Source of the DNA: Lunasporangiospora selenospora
Lineage: Eukaryota > Mortierellomycota > Mortierellomycetes > Mortierellales > Mortierellaceae
NCBI GenBank assembly: GCA_015680635.1
Contig: JAABOA010000005.1
Location: 366 to 46,908 of the forward strand
DNA: 46,543 nucleotides
Direction: 5' to 3'
The position numbers and the translations under genes were made by a program. Positions 10,601 to 19,501 of the stretch are shown piece by piece (the stretch's first letter is position 1; every line of letters begins with the position of its first letter). The notes under the pieces were generated by a model. That model saw only the letters and a program-made list of their open reading frames with translations, searched no databases and was not told the DNA's origin.

Positions 10601-13313
10601 GTCCAGAGAACATTTGGGTTCAGCGCCATGGACCAAACCTCAAGACAGCGTGGTGGGCGCATCACGAGAAATTGGTGGTAATCGACAATATCATCACATT
10701 CTTGGGAGGACTAGACTTGTGCTTTGGTCGATGGGATACGGCAGAGCACACATTGATCGACCTCAAAGATGCAAGTGACCAGGGACCTCGCTGGCCCGGC
10801 CAGGACTACTCCAATCCACGGATCAAGGACTTTTGTGACTTGTCCAAACCCGAGATGGACTCGATTGAACGGTCCGAGAATCCACGAATGCCTTGGCATG
10901 ATGTTGGACTCCAGATCTTGGGACAACCAGCTCGGGATGTAGCACGCCATTTCATTCAACGATGGAACTTCTTGTGCAGGACCAAACCCAAACAGAGGCG
11001 AATCCCATTCTTGTTGCCCAAACCCGATATCTCAATTTCGAAACTGGAGGAGATGGGGTTGATGGGAACGTGTGAGGTTCAGATCTTGAGATCTGTGTCT
11101 TCATGGTCTATCGGATCCAAGGACCCCGAGTGCAGTATTTTGACAGCATATCTCGCGGCGATTGAGAGAGCAGAGAACTTTATATATATTGGTAAGTGTA
11201 GAGATGCTGAGGATTTGCAGGCTATTTTTTCGTGTTTTTATTAACAGCTTATTCCATTCCCTTCCTTTTCATCATGCTGAACAGAGAATCAATTTTTTAT
11301 TACATCAACAAATGTTAATAAAACCATTGTTCACAATGGTATCGGTCGGGCATTGACGGACAGGATCATCAAGGCCCACCGCGAAAATGAAAAGTTTAGG
11401 TAGGAGTTCATGTTTATGCTAAGTTCTAGTCTTTGAGGTGCATACCTCGATGGTGTTGTTCATCATGTTGCTCAACACTTACTTTTACGGTGACTGTGGT
11501 GTTTGAATAGGGTCATTGTCGTCCTGCCATTGGTACCTGGATTCGAAGGAGGCATTAACACACCCGCAGCAACATCAGTGCGAATGGTGATGCTAAGCAT
11601 TTACGAGTCCATCTGTCACGGCAAAAACTCTATCTATGGTCGTTTGGCCACGGCGGGTATCCATAAGCCATACAAATACATTTCATTCTATGGCCTGAGG
11701 AACTGGGCCAAGTTTGGCGAGAAATTCATCACGGAACAAGTCTATATTCACGCCAAGATGATGATTGTCGACGATCGCGTGGCGATTATTGGATCTGGTA
11801 AAGACTTGAGTGCATTCTTTGGGAGGAATGAAAGGATTGATCCGGACTTGCTCACGCCCCCCCCCCCTTTTTGTTTGGTGACACGAAATTAGCCAATATC
11901 AACGAACGCTCGATGCTTGGAAACCGAGATTCAGAAATCGCAGCAGTGGTTCGGGACCAGGACTATATCGACTCGACCATGAATGGTGTTCCCTACAAAG
12001 TCTCGCGATTCGCACATACCTTGCGAATGAATTTGATGATGGAGCACCTTGGACTCTCACCCATGGGTCATTCAAAGCACCACCACTCCCCATCCTACAC
12101 GGGATCGACAGATAGTCAGGCAAACAGACACGGATCACATCGACAGTCGCCATCACAGTGTTGTAGCGTCGCTGAATGCGATGGTCCTGCACCACCATTC
12201 AACGAACTTGACTTTGTGGACCCAGTGCATCCAGCCTTTTACGAGGATATCTGGAAGCATTATGCAAATGCAAACACGCTGATCTTTCGAGAAAAGTTCA
12301 AGTGCATTCCAGACAACACCGTCCGAAACTGGGCCGACTACAAAGAGTTCAACAAACAATCCAACGTTGACGATCCACGAATGAAGGAAGAGGAGCGCAC
12401 TCTCAAGGACAAGGCCTTTGATAGGCTGTTGGGACCTACTGTCATGGGTGAGCACTTCCGGACTGATGGAAATGACAGTGGGGAGGAAGAAGAAGAGGAT
12501 GGAGAAGGTGAGGCGACCCATAGGCGAGGGCGGCGTATCGACCGGTCAAACCTGAAGCAAAAGTACCTCGAGCGAGATCAGCATGGAAACCCAACCGGAC
12601 AGACAAACAATGAAAAGACAATGGGGCTTACTGGCAAGCAGACTCACCGAGAAGATCAGCGGCATCGGGCTCATCTCCACGAGTTCTTGACTGAGGACGA
12701 CGAGTACACGGACGACGATGACGAAGACGAAGATGATGGAGAGTATGAAGACGACGGTGGACGTAGTCCAAATTCACCTTCAGCATCTTCCAGTCATGGG
12801 TTTCTGAATCCAATCAAGAGGGACAAGAAAGTACCACTGCCGGACCGAGCATTGAAGGCAGACAAGGCAGTGGACATGCAGGAGAACGCGGACGGATCAG
12901 CAACCCAAGGCAAGAAACTAGGCAACAATGCAAAAATTTCGTTGCGACTACCTCGGCCATCTTTCTCGGCACCGGCAGGGATGATAGGTGTTCCAACTAA
13001 GGATGTAGATAAGGACAAGGACAAGGACAGGAATCTCCACCAACAGGTGTTGATGCACAGACACGGACACAGTCCTAGTCGATCTGGGCAAGTAGTCAAT
13101 GCTGAAACTATATCAAAGCGACGCGAGTCTGTGCAACGGACGGCGAGTGCTCTGGCCAAGACCACAGATTTACGGTTGGCGATGGAGAGTGATCTGAGCA
13201 AGGTGCAGGGCCATTTAGTAGAGTGGCCATTGGATTTCTTGCGAGACGAGCTCGAGTCGCACAACTTTTGTTATCCCAAGGATTACAACCACCCCATGGA
13301 TCTCTACACTTAA
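7677..13313 (+). CDS. Phospholipase D (PX-PH-HKD-HKD), Spo14/PLD1 type
   Basis: Hydrolyses phosphatidylcholine to phosphatidic acid and choline at membranes; in yeast the homologue Spo14 is needed for sporulation. Exons: 7677-8561, 9173-9946, 10103-11191, 11285-11399, 11511-11797, 11893-13313. Residues ~1-295 are disordered with a polyglutamine stretch. A PX domain follows (RFLIIRVQYGD, then WLIERSIDDFVHLYESYHPP, from about residue 340), then a PH domain (EGYLTVVKQ to FVESIRKMP). The first catalytic motif is HHEKLVVID...GGLDLCFGRWD and the second IHAKMMIVDDR...GSANINERSM, so both HxKx4D sets are intact. An acidic, low-complexity insert lies before the conserved end GHLVEWPLDFLRDE. A 16-N gap (10423-10438) falls inside exon 3 just before the first catalytic region. 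Reading frame differs on its two sides, so its true length is not 16. Intron 1 (611 nt) is unusually long. The call is secure. Confidence 0.93.
7939..8012 (+). repeat. CAA/CAG microsatellite coding polyglutamine
   Basis: Imperfect CAA/CAG repeats encode a Q-rich run broken by LL and L in the disordered N-terminus of the phospholipase D. Mixed CAA and CAG codons usually stabilise such tracts. Antisense it reads as cysteine-rich sequence, which is a shadow. Confidence 0.9.
10423..10438. other. Assembly gap (16 N) inside phospholipase D exon 3
   Basis: Coding frame upstream (ending ETIYIL) and downstream (starting LRRHQHDG) differ. Exon 3 must end in phase 1 to join exon 4, and with 16 N it ends in phase 0. 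The missing stretch should therefore be 2 modulo 3 in length, for example 17 or 20 nt. Confidence 0.85.
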
Positions 13314-13882
13314 AGGGGAAGGAAAAAATCAAACAAAGGAGGAACCTCACACCCTCCCCCCCTCTTTATACCCGGCTCCTCCAAGAACTCGTCCATTTTT
13401 ACTAACTTTCTCGCAGAGGTTTTATTCGCCGGCGCACACCCGTCGCAGGATCTGCTGGCGTGAATACCTACGATAGCAGTTCTATTCTACAACAAAAAAG
13501 AGAAGGAGGATGGAGGGTGACTTAGAAACGAGATTACTAGAGATACTAAAGATACAGACAGATGTGAGACACAAACACAAAGGGAAGAATCAAAAGAGAG
13601 GCAAGATCGAGAGGACAATTCAACAGCAAGGGCAAAGGCGTCCAAGTAGTCTAAGAGTGGCGAGAGAGGCTCACGATCACGAAGGGCTTCGTCAGAAGGG
13701 TCACTCCATCGCCCTCTCTCTTTTTTTTTATTCCGTGTAGTCGACTCACAGAGGAGCTCTTTCAAATAATGTTTTTTTTCTTCTTCCTGTCCCTGTATTT
13801 TTTGCAAAAGAAACTGAGTGTACTGAACAAAAAAAAAAAAAAGAGCTAGCAAGAACTCACTTTATTTTTAATCGTGTTGTGG
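13314..13882. other. Intergenic space between convergent phospholipase D and PPPDE-Trx-PUL genes
   Basis: No gene seen. It holds the first copy of a 34-nt repeated element at 13396-13429, A-rich runs near 13486 and 13829, and T-rich runs near 13722 and 13770. Confidence 0.6.
13396..13429 (+). repeat. 34-nt repeated element, copy 1, downstream of phospholipase D
   Basis: It starts 83 nt after the phospholipase D stop. It matches 18583-18616 at 32 of 34 positions. Its core TACTAACTTTCTCGCAG reads as a perfect TACTAAC branch point, short pyrimidine stretch and CAG acceptor, followed by AGGTTTTATTCGC. No upstream donor is obvious, so a spliced 3'UTR intron is only one possibility. Confidence 0.7.
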
Positions 13883-16800
13883 TCATACTCTCGAACCCTG
13901 AGATTCGGCAGCGGTTCGAATCATCTCTTGCACTTCCTGACAGAGTCCAATCACATTCTTGGACTGGACAACCTTGTGCTCCTTGATCAGCGAGTCGAGG
14001 GTCTCAGGCAGGGTCAGGACACTCAACAGCACGGCTCCCGTAGCAGGATCGTCCTTGTAGATGAAGTTGGCAATGGATGCAACAAGTCGGTACAAGATCT
14101 CTTCTCGTTCTTTGGCAGCTGTATCTTTGTTTAAAGTCGGTGGAGTGATGGAAGAAGAATCCACGTGGCTCTCCTGAACTATGGCATTGGCAATGGCGCT
14201 CAGACACTCCATTTTCCAGTCCTCGTCCAAATCGTCTTTGCCCGTCAAAGGTGTCGGACCAGTCGAGTCTGGGGCGGGGTCCCGGGCGCGGGCTAGTTTC
14301 ATTCCAATGTCAAAGGCAAGCGAAGCGGCAGTCTGGCGGATCTGGGGAACAGGTGAGAGCAATGTGGTGATGAGGAGTTGCTTTGTAGACTCGCGAGCGG
14401 CGCCAGGTGAAAGCATATAGGTGCTAAGGACCGGGGTTCCAAATGAGTTACAAGCCAGGCGAAGTGACAGCAAAGTCACGGCTTTGGAGAGAGGTCCTCC
14501 GGGGTGAGCATCGTCCTTTTCGGCCACGGTCTTGAACACGCTGACAAGTGTTAGATCTGATAAAGAAGAAGGGTAAAGGTGTTTGAGAAGTCAGGCCGGT
14601 GAGCGGGGGGTGGGGTCTCTTTTTCCAATTTTTTTTTCAGAGCAGGGAGTAAATGCAAGAAGGTTCTAGATAGAGATATCGAGTACTTACTTCCATCCTT
14701 GGCATAGACTTCAGAAATGCGGGGGTGTAGGACGAGCATTCGCATAATGTCCAGAACTGGGAAAAGGTTCTCATAAGGCAGAGTATTTATGAGCTTGTCT
14801 ATTATTCACAACAGAAGCAAAACATCCATAAAGTTGCTGTTAGAAGAGATTTATTGAAGACAGGGTGTTCAATCCAACCAGCATCAAAGGAATACGTTTT
14901 CCCCTTCCTTTTGACTTACTGATAAGAGGCTTCCATGTTGGGCCAAGCTCACCCAACGTTGGTTCCTGCGTTTTGTTTTTCTTGGAAATATCCCGTTTCT
15001 TGAGCCACTGTTGAATTTTGTCCAGTTGCTTGGTCTCTGCGTCATTGAGTATAGCCTCGCTTCCCGCGCCAGAATCAAGGCCCTTGACGGCTTGCAAAAA
15101 AGTCCCGAGCTTTGAAAAGACAGTATCCACAGTGTCCAATGAAGGAAACAAAATAGGAACTCCTGAGAGTTTGGCGTAGTGATCCAGTCTCAAGATTGAA
15201 TGTGGATGGGCTATTGGTATAGGATTACGTCCGCAATAGCAGGGAAAAAACCCCCCATCGTCAAATTCATAAAAAGTAGGCAAGAGTACGAGGGTGCATG
15301 AGATAGGACTCACAGAACATTATTACAAATATCCAAAAGAATATGCCGCCCAACTCGGCTTCAATCTCCCTTTGTCATAAATAAATCAAAATGCATACTT
15401 ACGTGGGTGGGCACTGTAGATAAGGAGATCGATGCTGCTTCTCAGTTCGGCTTGGTTAGCACCCGAGAACTGGGAAAACTTTTCGCCTCTTAAGTAAAAG
15501 ACAAATGTCGGGGTCGACCGGACCTCAAATGCCTGGCCGATTTGATACGCCACCGAGAGATCGACCTTGGCGCCCTTGATCTGGTTCTCGCCCTTGGACA
15601 GAACTAATTCCTCAAATACAGGTGCAATCACCCGACAGGGTGGGCAAGTGGCGGAAGTAAAGTAGACGACAACAGCGGTGTTGTTTCGGATTACTGCCCG
15701 AAGTGCGTCTAGGCTTGTGAAAGATGGGACGGACTGATTATGGGTCGAGTTTACAATTGCAGATTCAGTGCCAAAGAGTCCTAGAGTCGAAGGAGCTGGG
15801 CTAGGGGTGTGTCGACTAGGGCCAAACATGCCCTCGATCATGGGTCGCATTGTCTGTCCGAGTGGGGTGTTCAAAAAGTCGGCTGGAAGAGACGTGATTC
15901 TAGATGGGATTGGCTGGCCCACCAAAAAGTTGCACAGTTCGTTTGAAAAGTTGTTGCAGTTGTTGTCTACCAGGGAAAAAAAAGGACACAGAGAAAGATC
16001 GTACCTTCTTAGGTTAGTACGACGTAGGTTGTGAATTTCTCTGTCGTTTAGAGTAAAAGGATTCCTTTAGTTTACCTAGCAGATGATAGGCCTCCGCTGT
16101 AAATGTATGGCGCATGTTGTCCATAAACTCCATAAAGATCTCTTGAGGAATCTCGGTCTCGCCCATGTCGATGCGCTCCATTGGTCGGCCATGCATAGTC
16201 GTTTCCGGGATGGCGCTCATGATTCCCTGGCCGTAATAAAACTCGCGTCCAAACACAACAACGGACGTGTGGTAGATCGCATCTAGTAAGGGGTCCAGAG
16301 GAGAAGGAATTGGTCAGAAATGGAGACTGCAAGACTTTATAGCCAGCGGATTATTACATAGTATCGCCCATGACCTGCTTAGGATTGCGGTCAGGCAACC
16401 GCCTCGCATCCCCCGAGGTCCAGGTTCGAGTCCTGGTATGGCCGACATTGACTTGTTCTGTCAGGGGAAACGTGCGGTTCGTGAAAAGTTGAAGTCCGCC
16501 AAGCAACATTGGGCACCCACCCTTTGAGTCTCTCGAGAATCTTGTCTTCCCTTCTCCCTCTTCTAGCGTCGCATGGGGGAACGACGCCAATCGCAGAATT
16601 ACCGACCAGAGGGACGGTACAACCCAGACTCAGACCCAAGATTTCCCGCGCCGCCCGAGGGGACGGCGCTCCCTAGACAGACCCAGACAAGACTCAAGTA
16701 CCAAGTGTCCCAAATTCCTTCTCTCTCTTCCTCTTGATCGAATTGCACAACTCTACTTCTCGTTTCCTGGCAGTTCAACATTTAGTATCTGCTGGTAAAC

Positions 16801-16970
16801 AGAACCCTCGCAAGAGGACAAATAAAAACCAAAAAAACCAAAAAAATACAAGGTGTGAGTATGCATAGATAGTCAAAGTTACCAATTTGTTGTCCCATGA
16901 GACCGAGAGACATGCTCCGAGCCATGCCCTGAGAGAGATCATAGACGTAGAGCATCACTTTTGTAGACAT
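13883..16970 (-). CDS. PPPDE (DeSI-type) peptidase - thioredoxin - PUL domain protein
   Basis: Exons: 16883-16970, 16076-16282, 15403-15966, 14920-15210, 14691-14798, 13883-14556. All junctions are GT-AG in phase 1, giving 643 residues. The N-terminus is a PPPDE/DeSI papain-like isopeptidase: VMLYVYDLSQGMA, then IYHTSVVVFGREFYYGQGI with the catalytic His at residue 34, and DNNCNNFSNE with the catalytic Cys at 102. A thioredoxin domain follows with active site SATCPPCRVIAP (Cys 206 and 209) and the cis-Pro segment VRSTPTFVFY. The C-terminal ~300 residues are a PUL domain, the armadillo-like fold that in Ufd3/PLAA binds Cdc48/p97. Known family activities suggest deSUMOylation or deubiquitination linked to Cdc48, with redox help from the Trx unit; that combination is inference. 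No signal peptide or TM segment, so probably cytosolic or nuclear. All catalytic residues are present. Confidence 0.88.
16368..16444 (+). tRNA. tRNA-like element with intact T-arm/B box (likely remnant)
   Basis: The 3' half is convincing: a five-pair T stem CCAGG/CCTGG around TTCGAGT, with a perfect B box GGTTCGAGTCC, then TATGGCC as the 3' acceptor strand. The best 5' partner, GCCCATG, pairs with one C-C mismatch. Position 8 is not T, and I cannot fold an anticodon arm with T at position 33. No run of four or more T follows as a Pol III terminator. It lies in the first intron of the PPPDE-Trx-PUL gene on the opposite strand. It is probably a tRNA pseudogene or tRNA-derived repeat; a functional tRNA with an intron is less likely. 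Confidence 0.3.
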
Positions 16971-17313
16971 GCTGAGAGGCTTTTGGGGGTTGTTAGAAGG
17001 AAGAGAGGATCGTGAGGAGATGAATGATGCAGGAAGGAAAAGAGAAAATGATGATGAAAGTGATGGAGATGAGGGGTAAAATGGAGCAGGAGGGGGAAGA
17101 GAGCTGAAAAGCAACTGCAAGGAGACGCGTGTTGCGTTTACGTATCCCCGATCGAGCGACAGCCTGAAGAGGACGACGCCTGAAAAGGTATTTCCGCGTG
17201 TTCTGCTCGTACTGTCATTTTTTTATTATTTTATTTTCCCACCATTCCGTTTTCCGTTCCATCCACATTCCATCTCGGCATCTACATCCCATCCACTCTT
17301 CATATTCCCCATC
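16971..17313. promoter_or_regulatory. Divergent promoter of PPPDE-Trx-PUL and heme-oxygenase-like genes
   Basis: Only 343 bp separate the two divergent start codons. The side next to the minus-strand gene is GA-rich on plus (CT-rich on minus); the side next to the plus-strand gene is T-rich, then CCATTCC-rich. The two genes may share regulation, but the sequence shows no specific operator. Confidence 0.45.
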
Positions 17314-18512
17314 ATGCCCACTAAAAAGACTTCCCAGTCGGACAGTCTCCCTTCTTCCTTGACTGTCGAACTTCGTCAAAAGACCAAGGGGCTCCACCTC
17401 AAGTTGGACCGCCTCGTTCAGCTTGGTCTTTTCACTATCCTCGACTACCAGGTCTGTAAACCCACTCTTTCATTCGTTAAAAGGTACGGGTGTCCGTGAT
17501 CAATCATTTAATTATCTCTGACGCGCCCGTCAAGCGCCTTTTAGATTTATCGCCAGATTCTGCTTGGCTTTTACTACGTGTTCAGGACATTTGAAGAGGA
17601 ATATGAGCGGCATGTCAAGTCCAAGGACTGTCACTGTCATCCATGGGTAGCACATACCTATGCACCACATCTCAGGAGAACAGAGGCGTTTGAGGCCGAC
17701 TTGGACTACTTTTATGGTCCTGACTGGAAGGACCAACCACAAACCCGTCCAACCAAACGAGTTCAGGAGTACATGGCAAGTTCATTTCTTTACTTTGTAT
17801 TTTGCACATTGAGCGACTCTATGCGCATCCTTTTGAGTAACCCATGTCATTTCTAAAGCTCTTTAGAAATCTGTCTGAAAAAAAAAGCCTTTTTCGAGGA
17901 TACTAGTGGGACCTTTTACTCATCCTTGATATTTATTCCATTCATTGTTGTCACTGCCCTGAACTATAGGATCATATCCGAGATATCTCAAAGCGTCAAC
18001 CCATCAAGCTAGTTGCGTTCCCGGCTACACTTTATTTGGGCATTTTCTTTGGCGGACAAATTACACGGTCCAAGATTGTAAAGTCGACCAACTTTTCCCC
18101 TTCTCCGCCCAATAAGAAACTTGGAGGCGAAGATGACAGCGGGATTGCCATTTTTACTTTTCGGGAACGATTGGAGGTCGATTCAGCAACCGAGCAAAAT
18201 CAAACGGAAAAGGACGTGTCTTCATCCTCATCAGTTTCAAGACCCAAGGGAAAGAAATTAGATCCCAACAAGGTCAAGAACGCTCTCCGCGAACAGCTCA
18301 ACACAATCCCAAATATTGATGATGGCTCGGAATCAACTCTCAAGGGAAGAGCAGAGGTTGGACAGGAGGCTCAGGAGATATTTGCAAGGAACTTGGATTT
18401 AATGACTAGTGTCCGAGGCATGTCCTGGGTTTGGGTAAGATGGATTGTCAAGTTTTTCCTTTACTTTGTCCTCGCTGTGGCGGTTCTTTTCTGGCTCAAG
18501 AGCTATAAATAG
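17314..18512 (+). CDS. Heme-oxygenase-like protein with C-terminal membrane anchor
   Basis: Heme oxygenases open heme to biliverdin, iron and CO at the ER surface. Exons 17314-17451, 17545-17775 and 17970-18512 give 303 residues. The second intron starts with GC (ATG|GCAAGT) and ends TATAG. The fold signatures are in order: the proximal-His helix LRQKTKGLHLKLD (His 28), YYVFRTFEEEYERH, YAPHLRRTEAFEADLDYFYGPDW, and LVAFPATLYLGIFFGGQITRSK. The last matches the distal helix usually written GDLSGGQ, but here it is GIFFGGQ, so the flexible Gly-rich distal segment is only partly kept. An acidic/serine linker precedes a C-terminal TM helix (IVKFFLYFVLAVAVLFWL) ending in SYK, as in ER tail-anchored heme oxygenases. 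Family membership is strong; whether it degrades heme is less certain given the changed distal motif. Confidence 0.82.
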
Positions 18513-18582
18513 GGGTACTCCTAGTGTCGAGGGGGCGCCTTTGCTTTCTTTTTTCCTTTCCTTTCCATTTCCCTTTCCCTTT

Positions 18583-18616
18583 TTTTTACTGACTTTCTCG
18601 CAAAGGTTTTATTCGC
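18583..18616 (+). repeat. 34-nt repeated element, copy 2, downstream of heme-oxygenase-like gene
   Basis: It starts 71 nt after the stop codon. It differs from copy 1 by two A/G changes, one making TACTGAC from TACTAAC and one turning the CAG acceptor into CAA. A pyrimidine-rich tract (18539-18587) precedes it. Confidence 0.7.
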
Positions 18617-18666
18617 ACAATTGGTCTACTCAAATATGTTAGAATTTTATAATTTTTTAAGTAAAA

Positions 18667-18672
18667 AATAAA
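18667..18672 (+). terminator. Poly(A) signal for the heme-oxygenase-like gene
   Basis: AATAAA lies 155 nt after the stop, in an A/T-rich stretch just downstream of the 34-nt element. Confidence 0.5.
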
Positions 18673-19501
18673 GATCAATTTCCTGCTGGATAGATCAGGG
18701 TTCTGGTTAACAGACGTTATTTTGTGATTCCTCCTTCCACAGGTCGGCTACTGAAGTCGCATCTCTGTTTCTTGACTCCACCTTTGCCAGTCATGAGATG
18801 ACGGTAAGGATGATTGAAATCAATTGATGACGGGATCCGGGGATCATTCGGACTGCAGTGGATTTATGATCATGCATGATTCTTTGATCATGATTGGGCA
18901 TTCTGGGATCTTGACCCAAGCACTCCTCCTTCAGGAACCTTGACATGATGCATGTAACATGATGATGACTAGAATCGATGAATAATGGGATCCAGGGGTC
19001 GGCAGGGGTCGATTGACCCGGTTGGAGGTGAATTCACGATCATCCATGATTTTTGCTTCGTGTTTTGATGATAGATTCCTGACATTCTGACCCATGTGGC
19101 CTTCTCTCACTTGTGCTTCGCCCACACGTGAGGGAAAAAAAACACCCATGTCATCATCGCAACATTTTTTTGAGGAACAGTCTACATTCCTAATCGTCAG
19201 TCGTACCCATTGGGATTTAGGGCAGAGAAACCTCTGCCTTTCTCTTACTCTCACTCTCACTCTTTCGGAGGTGTCCATAGGAGCAACTAACCCACCACAT
19301 TATCTGACCAACACCTGTTCATCATCGCACTCATTTTGTCTTAATGAAAAACCAAGACAAGTAAAGTCGATCTTATTCACCGTTCAAGGCGAATCGTGTT
19401 GGGCAGCAGAGGAGCACGTCTTCTCATCTCTGGGATTCTCACAAGGAATGCACATACCAATTTCTTTACTAACAATTACATTACTACTATAACTCTTTGC
19501 C
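18673..19501. other. Intergenic space, convergent gene ends
   Basis: Apart from the diverged tandem duplication, there is nothing that looks coding. A CTCTCACTCTCACTCT microsatellite lies at about 19244-19262. Confidence 0.5.
18808..19094. repeat. Diverged tandem duplication, about 110-135 bp per unit
   Basis: Unit 1 (18808-18918) and unit 2 (18961-19094) share landmarks in the same order: GATGA...AAT.GATGA, GGGATCC.GGGG, GTGGATTTATGATCATGCATGATT versus GTGAATTCACGATCATCCATGATT, a run of GATGAT/GATCAT, and CATTCTG...GACCCA. Both are rich in ATGATCAT-type palindromic steps. No gene overlaps. Origin unknown. Confidence 0.6.
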
